Numbered from the stretch's first letter, positions 1 to 5,698 are shown. The stretch: DNA of 9,406 nt from Opitutaceae bacterium (GCA_031254955.1 JAIRTK010000261.1:1-9406); one strand, 5' to 3'. Made by a program: numbers and translations. The notes: a model not told the origin generated them from the letters alone.

Positions 1-39
1 CCGCGCGCGAGCGGGCCAAGGAGGTTCTGCCGCGCGCGG
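1..39. repeat. GC-only inverted repeat at window edge
   Basis: CCGCGCGCG at 1-9 is complementary to CGCGCGCGG at 31-39, giving a possible 9-bp stem with a 21-nt loop just beyond the end of the minus-strand fucU gene. There is no T-run on either side, so it is not a canonical intrinsic terminator. It may equally be part of a neighbouring gene cut off by the window edge. Confidence 0.25.
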
Positions 40-49
40 CGCCAGGCGG

Positions 50-478
50 CTACGGCGTGACGCCTTTTTTGAGGATGAGGTTGCCGTATTTGGCGGTCTC
101 GCCGGTCATCACGACGGCAAAGGCGGAGCGGGCGCGTTCGTAGAAGGCGAAGCGGTCGATGCGCGTGATGGCGGGCGCGGCGGGCGCGTGTTTGCGGATG
201 GGCGCGAGGTAGGCGGCCTCGACGGCGGGGTCGGGCGAATCGTCGGGGACGGCGGCCATCATCACGAGCGGATCGGGCACGTAGGTGTCGATTTCGAGGA
301 GCGGCAGGATGGCGTCGAGGAGCGCGGCGATGCGCAGGCCGTCGGCGCGGAGCACGCGGGCGTTGACGCTTTCGCCGGGGAAATGCGCGTCGGCGAGGAC
401 GATTTCGTCGCCGTGGCCCATGCGGGCGAGCACGGCAAGCAGTTCGGGACTGATGAGCGGGGAGATGCCTTTGAGCAT
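50..478 (-). CDS. fucU: L-fucose mutarotase (FucU/RbsD family)
   Basis: Encodes 142 aa, the usual length of the FucU/RbsD family (about 140 aa). These cytosolic enzymes interconvert the alpha and beta anomers of L-fucose (or other sugars) so that the right anomer is available for isomerase or kinase. The N-terminal block [13 protein letters not shown], the MGHGDEI motif with His22, and the D-A-H-F block (Asp30, His32) are the conserved pyranase/mutarotase residues. The C-terminal FYERA (112-116) and TGETAKYGN...KKGVTP block are the hallmark that separates FucU from RbsD. The ATG at 478 is chosen because it aligns with the family N-terminus. No clear Shine-Dalgarno is visible. It stands alone here; any fucose operon partners would lie left of the window. 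The substrate assignment follows from the family and was not tested. Confidence 0.93.
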   Translation of the reverse strand: MLKGISPLISPELLAVLARMGHGDEIVLADAHFPGESVNARVLRADGLRIAALLDAILPLLEIDTYVPDPLVMMAAVPDDSPDPAVEAAYLAPIRKHAPAAPAITRIDRFAFYERARSAFAVVMTGETAKYGNLILKKGVTP

Positions 479-596
479 GGCGGTTTTTGCGGGTTGCGGA
501 AATGGAGTTCAACATCGATGGGGACGCGGATTCCCGAAAATCACAAAGCGAAAATTCCGGTGAAAGACGGATGCGCCCATCCCGCCCGCCCGCCAC

Positions 597-619
597 GACG
601 CAGCGGCTCAAACTGCGTC
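597..619. repeat. 7-bp stem hairpin
   Basis: GACGCAG at 597-603 and CTGCGTC at 613-619 form a perfect 7-bp stem with a 9-nt loop. It is followed on the plus strand by a pyrimidine-rich tract, which makes it look like a terminator, but no plus-strand gene ends upstream. It lies in the promoter-side region of fucU. Confidence 0.35.
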
Positions 620-623
620 CGGG

Positions 624-682
624 GTTCTTTCTCTTTCTTCTTTATCCTACCTCTTTCTTTTTCTTTTTTCTCTTTCTTCCCC
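624..682. repeat. Polypyrimidine (C/T) tract
   Basis: About 58 nt are almost entirely C and T on the plus strand (purine-rich on the minus strand), with only a few interruptions, in the non-coding stretch upstream of fucU. Such tracts can form triplex DNA or affect local transcription. Nothing here shows a specific role. The surrounding 479-751 region holds no gene I can support. Confidence 0.5.
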
Positions 683-751
683 AAGGTCACGGCACTTGCT
701 GGGGAAAGAATAGATTTGTTCGCCAATTCTGTTTTCTCTGCGAATGAAGTT

Positions 752-914
752 ATACCCATTCCCAATGAAAATCACCCTTTTGTAGGGGCGTCGCAAGCGA
801 CGCCCGGCTTGATAACCGTGCACCAGCAAAGGCCGTGCACCAGCAACGGGCTTCGCAAGCGAAGCCCCTACATGGCTCTACTTCTAAAGTGTCATGTTCA
901 CTGAGAAATGGTAT
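752..914. mobile_element. Family B palindromic element, copy 1
   Basis: A 163-bp non-coding element bounded by ATACC (752) and GGTAT (914). The outer 29 nt at each end are inverted repeats matching at roughly 22 positions. Inside, TGTAGGGG (781-788) pairs with CCCCTACA (865-872), and two perfect hairpins sit within: GGGCGTCGC-AA-GCGACGCCC (786-805) and GGGCTTCGC-AA-GCGAAGCCC (848-867). A direct repeat, CCGTGCACCAGCAA, lies between them. The left end (ATACCC..TTC..AATGAAAATC) matches that of the element at 2960-3097. The architecture is that of a MITE or REP-type non-autonomous element; no transposase is inside. Confidence 0.7.
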
Positions 915-931
915 TACTCGGAGCAGGTAAG

Positions 932-1095
932 GAGGTAGGGAGGCCTCTCCGAGGCCTCCGTCGGGCGGAGAAGGCGGTTTGAATTTTATGGGGAAATCGA
1001 AGCGTCTTCGCGGAGGCCTCGGAGAGGCCTCCCTACCGGCGCGCCCGCGCCAAAGAGGCGTCTCCCATGCGACAGAATCATGAGGAAAGGCCCTA
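932..1095. mobile_element. Family A palindromic element, truncated copy 1
   Basis: Contains the inverted arms GGTAGGGAGGCCTC... (932-960) and ...GAGGCCTCCCTACC (from about 1010), and a right terminus GGAAAGGCCCTA (1084-1095) preceded by GACAGAATCA. Read on the minus strand from 1095, the order terminus, GATTCTGTCGC, GGAGACG, GGCGCG, GTAGGGAGGCCTC arm is the same as the left half of the complete element at 9146-9370. The middle also aligns (CG.GAA.ACGC, ATTC.AAC). The other terminus is missing: sequence left of 932 runs directly into the end of the family B element at 914, so this copy is truncated. Confidence 0.75.
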
Positions 1096-1100
1096 TTTTT

Positions 1101-1295
1101 CTATTCTTCTATAAATGCGGCCACGGTATTTTTTGAACAGTCCTGACAACGGTTCTTTCCGCACGCCGCCAGCCGCGCCAGCGCAAACAGCGCAAACAGC
1201 GACAGCGACACTGGCAACGGCGCTCCGCCGCCCCCTCCGCCGCCGCCACCACCCGGCGCGCCGCCGCCGCCCCCATTATGCCTCGCACCTTTCAC
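1101..1295 (-). pseudogene. Possible Gly-rich/hydrophobic C-terminal tail remnant
   Basis: A 64-codon GTG-started frame reads as a glycine run (two blocks, about residues 8-23), then a hydrophobic stretch ([19 protein letters not shown]), then CGKNRC. A glycine linker, one membrane helix and a short polar/basic end is the layout of C-terminal sorting signals of the GlyGly-CTERM/PEP-CTERM type. There is no upstream domain: an in-frame stop lies just before the start, followed by low-complexity DNA. It could be the 3' relic of a surface protein gene, or a chance reading of GGC-repeat DNA. Confidence 0.2.
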
Positions 1296-1386
1296 CCTTC
1301 ACATTCCCCCCTTCTCCACTCACCCTTCAACCCTCACCACTCACAACATCCGTCGCCCACGTCGCCCACGTCGCTCACGCCGCCCA
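1182..1386. repeat. Simple and tandem repeats upstream of trmD
   Basis: Holds a doubled 10-bp unit (GCAAACAGC, 1182-1201), a GCC-rich tract (about 1217-1272), a drifting CTTCACCC/CCACTCACC series (about 1289-1345) and four 9-bp units of the type CGTCGCCCA (1351-1386). The last array ends only 6 nt before the trmD start codon, so any trmD promoter or leader lies in or before this low-complexity DNA. A TATAAA-like sequence at 1130 is visible, but I cannot assign a promoter. Confidence 0.6.
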
Positions 1387-1392
1387 TTCCTC

Positions 1393-2073
1393 ATGCCCCG
1401 CATCGACATCATCACCCTCTTCCCCCGGATGCTCGACGGCTTCCTGACCGGAAGCATCCTCGGCAAAGGCATCGACGCCGGCCACCTCGCCGTTGCCGTG
1501 CACGACCTCCGCGCGTGGACGACCGACAAACACCGCACCACCGACGACCGCCCCTTCGGCGGCGGCGCCGGCATGGTGCTCAAACCCGAGCCGGTCTTCG
1601 CCGCCATCGAGCAACTCCAGACCCCCGGCTGCCGCCGCATTTACCTCACCCCCGACGGCGTCCCGCTCTCGCCCCCCCTCGCCCAGACGCTCTCCCGGCA
1701 GCGGCACCTCATCCTCCTGAGCGGACACTACGAAGGCATCGACCAACGCATCCGCGACCACCTCATCGACCAAGAAATCAGCATCGGCGACTACGTCCTC
1801 ACCAACGGCACCCTCGCCGCCGCCGTGGTCATCGACGCGCTCAGCCGCTTCATCCCCGGCGTGCTCGGGGAAGAAAAGTCATTGACGCACGAATCCTTCA
1901 CCGGCAAGTTGCTCGACTTTCCTCAATACACGCGTCCCGCCGAATTTCGTGGAATGCCCGTGCCGGAAGTCCTCCTGTCGGGCGACCACGGCAAAATCGA
2001 GAAATGGCGGCACGCGCGGCAAGTGGAGAAGACCCGGCAAGTCAGGCCAGATTTACTCAAGCAGACAACATGA
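1393..2073 (+). CDS. trmD: tRNA (guanine-N1)-methyltransferase TrmD
   Basis: Encodes 226 aa. TrmD is a cytosolic SPOUT (trefoil-knot) enzyme that transfers methyl from S-adenosylmethionine to N1 of G37 in tRNAs, preventing +1 frameshifts. Visible family blocks are DIITLFPRM (5-13), [16 protein letters not shown] (47-62), [10 protein letters not shown] (108-117), [10 protein letters not shown] (130-139), SRFIPGVLG (151-159) and [10 protein letters not shown] (173-182) followed by VLLSGDHG. The knot and SAM-binding loops are complete. In the position of the E. coli general base Asp169 (within EDSF) this protein has Glu167 (HESF). ATG 1393 gives the family N-terminus; no Shine-Dalgarno is evident. 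The stop overlaps the rplS start as ATGA, implying translational coupling. The usual rpsP and rimM partners are not directly upstream. Confidence 0.96.
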   Translation: MPRIDIITLFPRMLDGFLTGSILGKGIDAGHLAVAVHDLRAWTTDKHRTTDDRPFGGGAGMVLKPEPVFAAIEQLQTPGCRRIYLTPDGVPLSPPLAQTLSRQRHLILLSGHYEGIDQRIRDHLIDQEISIGDYVLTNGTLAAAVVIDALSRFIPGVLGEEKSLTHESFTGKLLDFPQYTRPAEFRGMPVPEVLLSGDHGKIEKWRHARQVEKTRQVRPDLLKQTT

Positions 2074-2519
2074 ATCCCATCATCAAAGAGATCACCGCCC
2101 ATCAAATCAAAGGCAACCAGCCTCCCTTCAAAGTCGGCGACGGCGTGCGCGTGCACACCAAGGTCCGCGAAGGGGACAAGGAGCGCATCCAGATTTTTGC
2201 CGGCATCGTGATAGCCCGCAAAGGCCACGGCATCCACGAGACCTTTACCGTGCGCCGCATCAGCTACGGCGAAGGCGTCGAGCGCGTCTTTCCGGTCAAC
2301 TCGCCCAACATCGAGAAAATCGAGATTGAGCGCGAATCCATCCCGATGCGCGCCCGCCTCTACTATCTCCGCGACCGCGAAGGCAAAGCCGCCATGGCCG
2401 TCCGCGCCAAACGCTACGACCCCAACGCCAAAAAAGCCGCCGCCGCCGCAGCAGCTGCTGCATCCGCCGCCGCCGCAACAGCAGACGCAGCAGACGCCCC
2501 AGCCGCATCCACATCCTAA
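2070..2519 (+). CDS. rplS: 50S ribosomal protein L19
   Basis: Encodes 149 aa. L19 is a structural protein of the large subunit at the interface with the 30S subunit. The core shows [13 protein letters not shown] (residues 20-32), a [18 protein letters not shown] block (38-51), [21 protein letters not shown] (56-76) and the C-terminal [15 protein letters not shown], all diagnostic of L19. The family is normally about 115 residues; the extra part from about residue 122 is a low-complexity Ala-rich tail (KKAAAAAA... with some Ser, Thr, Asp), encoded by GCC/GCA repeats and probably disordered. ATG 2070 overlaps the trmD stop, and there is no independent ribosome-binding site, so translation probably depends on trmD. 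A longer upstream open frame is only a shadow of trmD. Confidence 0.96.
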   Translation: MNPIIKEITAHQIKGNQPPFKVGDGVRVHTKVREGDKERIQIFAGIVIARKGHGIHETFTVRRISYGEGVERVFPVNSPNIEKIEIERESIPMRARLYYLRDREGKAAMAVRAKRYDPNAKKAAAAAAAAASAAAATADAADAPAASTS

Positions 2520-2530
2520 AGAGCCGCTAC

Positions 2531-2674
2531 CTGACAGGGAAAGAGCAGCTTGATAGGGAGATTCTCCGTCCCCCTTAGTTTTTTTGCGGCCTTGAAAGCA
2601 GCCAGCCTGATAGGGAGAGCCGTCTGATAGGGAGGACGGCCTGATGGGGAAGTCCGTCTGATGGGGAGAGCGAT
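2531..2674. repeat. 17-bp spaced repeat array after rplS
   Basis: Six copies of a decamer of the form YTGAYRGGGA start at 2531, 2550, 2607, 2624, 2641 and 2658; the last four are spaced exactly 17 bp. The 7-nt spacers are mutually complementary: GCCGTC (after 2607) pairs with GACGGC (after 2624), and GACGG pairs with CCGTC (after 2641), so alternative neighbouring hairpins are possible with the decamers as loops. A T-run (2579-2585) lies inside. The position 12 nt after the rplS stop suggests a 3' UTR structure, or just an expanded repeat. Confidence 0.65.
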
Positions 2675-2730
2675 GTCAGAACGAAGCCTGCTCGCTACTG
2701 CCCGATTTGGAATGCGGCTCCATAAAGCCC

Positions 2731-2806
2731 CCGGTAGGGAGGCCTCTCCGAGGCCTCCTCCGGACGGGGTGTGCAGCTTGGACTTCCATAGGGAAATCGA
2801 GGCGTT
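2731..2806. mobile_element. Family A half element, copy 2
   Basis: Begins CCGGTAGGGAGGCCTCTCCG and continues through a middle part that aligns with 956-1004 of the first copy (shared GGGAAATCGA.GCGT). The second GAGGCCTCC arm and both terminal repeats are absent. The sequence changes at 2807 directly into a 41-bp ATACC...GGTAT palindrome, so the copy was cut off there. Confidence 0.65.
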
Positions 2807-2847
2807 ATACCTCATCCGAATGATATTGAGCCATTTGGATGGGGTAT
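2807..2847. mobile_element. Minimal family B palindrome, copy 2
   Basis: A 41-bp imperfect palindrome: ATACCTCATCCGAATG (2807-2822) is complementary, with two mismatches, to CATTTGGATGGGGTAT (2832-2847). The ATACC/GGTAT ends and the .ATCC.AATGA order match the termini of the larger family B elements at 752-914 and 2960-3097. It looks like the two ends brought together with the middle lost, or the minimal form of the element. Confidence 0.55.
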
Positions 2848-2959
2848 GAGGGGATGGACAAGCTTGAAGCGGTCGGTCGGGGCGGCGGACAGCCAAGCTC
2901 GTGTTGGCGCGGAAACAGGAGAGGGGGGATTGTCGAGGTTCACGCGCTGGGTGCCTGTA

Positions 2960-3097
2960 ATACCCTTTGCGAATGAAAATCCCCCTTCAGGTAGGACGAG
3001 GCGTCCCGCCGGCCGCGAGCGGTTCACACGGCTCGGCGGGACGCCTCGCCCTACCTTTAACGGTTTCCTTAGGGGGATTTTCATTAGGAAAAGGTAT
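2960..3097. mobile_element. Family B palindromic element, copy 3
   Basis: A 138-bp element with outer inverted ends ATACCCTTTGCGAATGAAAA (2960-2979) and the complement of ATACCTTTTCCTAATGAAAA ending at 3097, both continuing as TCCCCCT. Inner arms GGTAGGACGAGG...(2990-3011) and ...CCTCGCCCTACC (3034-3055) pair over 22 nt with one mismatch. Same ends as copy 1 but a different core, and the core starts with the same GTAGG. No gene is supported anywhere in 2848-3329. Confidence 0.7.
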
Positions 3098-3329
3098 AAG
3101 ACGGATGGGGCGCATCGGTTTCCTGCAAAAGCGCGATGAACTCGCGACTGCGATGCCGGCGCACCAGAGAATGGCGGACGCGTTCGGGCCGCAATTGCCG
3201 GCTTTTTTTGAGGGGAGGGGGCGCGGCACCGTTGCTTTGCGCGTCCTCTTCAGCGAAGCGAGGCCGGACTCAGTTGCATGGGGGGCGCGTCGGAAGTCAT
3301 GCGTCCGGTGGCCGAACTTTCGTGCGCAT

Positions 3330-3361
3330 AAAAAAGCCGGGCCTTTGAGAGGGGTCCGGCT
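3330..3361 (-). terminator. Rho-independent terminator of hpf
   Basis: Read on the minus strand, AGCCGGACC and GGCCCGGCT form a 9-bp stem with one mismatch and a 9-nt loop, followed by six T residues. It lies 40 nt downstream of the hpf stop codon, the expected place and strand for a terminator. Confidence 0.85.
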
Positions 3362-3401
3362 CGCGTTGGGTTCGGGTTAAATTCGGGCTATCCCGTCACG
3401 G

Positions 3402-3791
3402 TCAACAGGCGACCTTGGGCAGCTCAACCGGGAGTTCCACGGCGCGCGGGTGCAGGCGTTTTTTCTTGTAGGCCGCGGCGCGCACGCGGAGGCGTCGGTC
3501 GAGCTTCTGCGTCATGAGGTCGATGGCCTTGTAGGCGTCCTCGTCGGTGATCGAGACGATCATGTCGGGGCCGCCAATCTCGATATGCCCTTTCGCGATG
3601 AAGCGGGGCTTGCCTTTGTGGAGCTTGTCATGTTCCAAATCCACACGGATGCGGATGATTCTTTCCTGGTGCCGGAAGAGCTTTTCGCATTTGCTCTCCA
3701 CGGCGTTTTTGAGGGCCTCTGTCAGTTCTAGGTGAATCCCGCGGACAATCAGGCGGTCCGCGGCCGATGAGGGAATGGTTTGATTTTTCAT
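3402..3791 (-). CDS. hpf: Ribosome hibernation promoting factor (HPF/YfiA)
   Basis: Encodes 129 aa. HPF-family proteins bind the decoding region of idle 30S subunits and promote inactive 70S/100S ribosomes in stationary phase. The core shows IVRGIHLELTEALKNAVESK (residues 15-34), then F.HQERIIRIRVDLEHD, KGKPRFIAKGHIEIGG and MIVSITDEDAYKAIDLMTQKLDRRLR, matching the beta-alpha-beta-beta-beta-alpha S30AE fold. It is longer than short HPF (about 95 aa) but far below long HPF (about 180 aa): a C-terminal tail RLHPRAVELPVELPKVAC replaces the dimerisation domain. ATG 3791 is chosen because it starts the conserved domain; the open frame continues upstream only as a shadow of the opposite-strand transporter fragment. 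It is followed by its own terminator and diverges from that fragment across 204 bp. Confidence 0.92.
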   Translation of the reverse strand: MKNQTIPSSAADRLIVRGIHLELTEALKNAVESKCEKLFRHQERIIRIRVDLEHDKLHKGKPRFIAKGHIEIGGPDMIVSITDEDAYKAIDLMTQKLDRRLRVRAAAYKKKRLHPRAVELPVELPKVAC

Positions 3792-3995
3792 CGTACGGAG
3801 GATACGTCCGCCAATGTGACGGTTATGTTCCGCTTGGCGAACTTTATTACCGAAAAAAGGCCGGAAAATTTTTGAACGCGCCGGAGGGGGCAAAATGGTG
3901 TTGGCGGGGGCGCCGCGGTGCCAGTATGGCGCCACGATGCGGGTGCATGGCACAAGGTCGCGGGGGGCGGATGACCGTTCGGGGGCGGGTGGGTC

Positions 3996-4190
3996 ATGAC
4001 GCCGGCGGCATTGGGGTTGCTGCTGGTGGCCGCGACGTTGCACGCGACGTGGAACTATTGGGCCAAACGGGCCGGCGGGGGCGGCCTGCCGTTCGTGTTT
4101 TTGAGCGGGCTGGTCATCTGCGCGGCCTATGTGCCGACGGTGGCGGTTTACTGGTTTCTGGAGCGGCCCGGGTTGCCGTGGGCCGGGGCG
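3996..4190 (+). pseudogene. EamA/DMT-family transporter, N-terminal fragment
   Basis: About 64 residues starting MTPAALGLLLVAATLHATWN, then Y-WAKRAGGG and two hydrophobic stretches, match the first two membrane helices of EamA (drug/metabolite) transporters. The LHATWN.WAKRA block is typical of this family of 10-helix inner-membrane permeases, which are normally about 290 aa. After LPWAG (about 4190) the reading continues into unrelated Arg-rich sequence and a stop at 4281-4283, so roughly three quarters of the protein is missing. The breakpoint coincides with a GGCGGC-GGGAC-GCCGCC palindrome (about 4189-4206) and then an opposite-strand ABC exporter fragment. The substrate is unknown. Confidence 0.7.
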
Positions 4191-4214
4191 GCGGGACGCC
4201 GCCCGATACGCGGA

Positions 4215-4658
4215 ACGCGTGCCCGTCGGGTCTCGATTTGCATTCACTTGTTCCCTTGTCTTCCTCGCAGGCCAGGTCTATGATTTCAAACATGCGCTCC
4301 GTGGCTACCAAGGTCTGCCGAATGAAGTGGTTCAGCCTTATAAATGTGCCAAATTGCGCCGACGTCATGCCTGAAAGTGTGACACACGACATAAGCTGCC
4401 CCGCGCTGAGTTGTGCGTCCAAGACTTGGGCGGCTCCGACCCACAACAAGCCAGTGCCGTATGCCTGCGTTATCAGGCCCGAGCCAGTATTGATGCGGAT
4501 GCCGAGTTTTGCCGCCTCCCATGAGGTCCTTAACATGCTGACAAGCCGGTTATCTGAACGAAGCATCATTTTGTCCTCAAGGCCGAAAATTTTTCATGAC
4601 GGAAATCCCGTGAAAGGATTCGATCCAATGGGCGTCAAAGGCAGCGCCACGGCACTGC
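4215..4658 (-). pseudogene. Peptidase/bacteriocin-type ABC exporter, membrane-domain fragment, frameshifted
   Basis: The frame from 4569 reads LRSDNRLVSMLRTSWEAAKL, then GSGLITQAYGTGLLWVGAAQVLD, QLSAGQLMSCVTLSGM and a RLNHFIRQTLVATERMFEIIDL block. This is the order seen in the last two membrane helices of the transmembrane domain of bacteriocin/NHLM/C39-peptidase ABC exporters. Upstream, a second frame (about 4655-4594) reads AFDAHWIESFHGISVMK, the preceding helix (family pattern: ES..GI..VKA...E). Joining at the A/T homopolymer run near 4588-4595 gives VMK-IFGLEDKMM, so a small indel has broken the gene. Neither the peptidase nor the ATP-binding domain is present. The left boundary, where it meets the transporter fragment, is approximate. 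Confidence 0.65.
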
Positions 4659-4766
4659 GCTCCTGAGTATATCATACATGCCCTCTAACATCACCTGCTC
4701 GTCCTTCGGCGGTTGTCCACGCCGCTTTTCAGACCCGGTATCATTCCTTTGTCGGCTCTCATTAGA
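4638..4766 (-). pseudogene. IS5-type transposase, N-terminal fragment
   Basis: A 43-codon stretch open between stops (4767-4769 and 4635-4637) reads ...GSEKRRGQPPKDEQVMLEG, then MYDILRSAVPWRCL. It matches the N-terminal (DUF4096-like) segment of IS5-family transposases, pattern GRPP..DR..L.GI.WVLRSGAPWRDLP. The start codon and the DDE catalytic domain are missing, and the end overlaps the region where the exporter fragment begins, so the insertion remnant abuts it. It is far too short to be functional. Found by translating short frames; the match is from memory of the family. Confidence 0.5.
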
Positions 4767-4846
4767 TTAATTTTTTTAGGCACTCCCAAAGCGCGTCTGC
4801 AACATGCAGTCGATTGATGATCGAACATGCTTCATCTTATTACATG

Positions 4847-5204
4847 TCAACAGATTATTTGTTTATTATATTTTGAAGACACGTCCTGGAAAACAGGATG
4901 TTCGCACCGCTTTCCTTCATAATGGAATTTTTTTATTATTTTTTCGCTATCCATCCACCAATAGATGGTGCTGCCGTTGTGCAGCATATATTTATATATA
5001 TCGAGTCCGTTGACATGTGCGACAAATTTTTTTCGTATCGACTAAGTGGTATCGGTGGTCGGCGTAAACGCTTTCGAGTTCTTCCAATGGAGATTCCGCC
5101 CAAGACCTCGTCATTGATCTAAAGGACGATTCTGTCACGCATCCACAAAGGAAGGCGATGGTTATTATAATTAATAATATTATATTCGGCGGCATTATTT
5201 CCAT
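4847..5204 (-). pseudogene. Small lipoprotein gene split in a TA dinucleotide run
   Basis: The first frame (5204-4992, 70 aa) has a lipoprotein signal peptide: MPPN, then IILLIIITIAF and lipobox LCGC with Cys about residue 22, followed by a soluble part ending KKICRTCQRTRYI. The second frame (4987-4847, 46 aa) reads MLHNGSTIYWWMDSEKIIKK, then FHYEGKRCEHPVFQDVSSKY and ends IIC. They are offset at the TA run 4993-5001. One additional TA unit would remove the stop and fuse them into one protein of about 119 aa continuing RTRYIYKYMLHNG. Start could be ATG 5204 or ATG 5195, the latter with a weak GGAA upstream. The stretch is much richer in A+T than the intact genes, suggesting acquisition. I recognise no family; function unknown. 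Confidence 0.45.
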
Positions 5205-5330
5205 AGATGCAAATAATTATGCTATTGTTATGTGTTTCATATATTAATGCTAGATTGATCGTCTGGGCGTTTGACATCATTCCTGCACAGGTTATCGCCG
5301 CCGCAATAGGCATTCCAGTGTCCTTCGCAA

Positions 5331-5440
5331 GGGATAGGTTGAAAATGGATTGCTCAACAGAGGAGACCTTGAAGCGCGCGGTTATCATGAGAGAAGAGAA
5401 ATGAAATTTTGGCTTTATCAATGCGTTTTTAATCTATCTC
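5331..5440. repeat. Family C repeat, copy 1
   Basis: A 110-bp repeat with imperfect inverted ends: GGGATAGGTTGAAAATGG (from 5331) against the complement of CGTTTTTAATCTATCTC ending at 5440. Shared internal blocks with copies 2 and 3 are ATGGAT....CAACA, GCGCGGTTATCATG and GAGAAATG. It is preceded at 5318-5333 by a decayed version (GTGTCCTTCGCAAGGGAT) of the hairpin before copy 2. All three copies have the same orientation. Confidence 0.6.
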
Positions 5441-5458
5441 TTAAAAAGGGTCCTGACA

Positions 5459-5531
5459 TAACGCGGATTTCCAAGTCTGCTGGGCTTGGGCGGCGCGGAG
5501 CGTCGTCGAGCAGGGTTGGAAACCTGCGTTA
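5459..5531. mobile_element. Small inverted-repeat element (family D)
   Basis: TAACGCGGATTTCCAAG (5459-5475) is complementary, with few mismatches, to GTTGGAAACCTGCGTTA (5515-5531). The 73-bp GC-rich unit sits between AT-rich family C copies 1 and 2, looking like a separate insertion. No coding capacity. Confidence 0.5.
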
Positions 5532-5560
5532 CGAAAGGCCGGACCTTGCGTTAGCATAAA

Positions 5561-5581
5561 CGTGCCCTTCGTAAGGGCACG
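5561..5581. repeat. Perfect hairpin before family C copy 2
   Basis: CGTGCCCTT-CGT-AAGGGCACG is a perfect 9-bp stem with a 3-nt loop, directly followed by GGTTAAAAGG. A degenerate version precedes copy 1 (from 5318), so the hairpin seems to belong to the repeat unit rather than to a terminator. Confidence 0.6.
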
Positions 5582-5589
5582 GGTTAAAA

Positions 5590-5698
5590 GGTTAAAAATG
5601 GATGACCCAACAGGGGCGGTCTTGATGCGCGCGGTTCTCATGGAAATATGGGAGGAGAAATGGGGGAATTTCTAACGGTTTTCAATGTGTTTTTAATC
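5590..5698. repeat. Family C repeat, copy 2
   Basis: A 109-bp copy from GGTTAAAAATGGATGACCC to GTGTTTTTAATC, with inverted ends and the internal GCGCGGTTCTCATG block. It contains a 25-codon ATG frame (MDDPTGAVLMRAVLMEIW...) whose counterparts in copies 1 and 3 keep the xRAV[IL]M core, but the peptide is not recognised. Distance to copy 1 is about 255 bp. Confidence 0.6.

Noticed and set aside
1278..2069. Plus-strand frame continuous with rplS upstream of 2070
   Set aside because: It runs through trmD in another frame and gives His/Pro/Arg-rich sequence; L19 begins at 2070.
2531..2674. 17-bp array as plasmid iterons
   Set aside because: No replication gene is nearby; the location directly after a chromosomal trmD-rplS pair argues against a replication origin.
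3153..3208. GCCGGC...GCCGGC followed by seven T residues as a terminator
   Set aside because: The two arms are 36 nt apart with only 6 bp pairing, and no plus-strand gene precedes.
4883..4898. Small hairpin TCCTG-GAAAA-CAGGA
   Set aside because: A five-base-pair stem inside the second lipoprotein frame, easily explained by chance.
5207..5404. 65-codon plus-strand frame starting MQIIMLLLCVSY
   Set aside because: It has a hydrophobic start, but it runs into family C repeat copy 1, has no family resemblance and no convincing ribosome-binding site.
5119..5421. 100-codon minus-strand frame containing MPIAAAITCAGMMSNAQT
   Set aside because: It spans a family C repeat and AT-rich DNA, and its end overlaps the better-supported lipoprotein frame.
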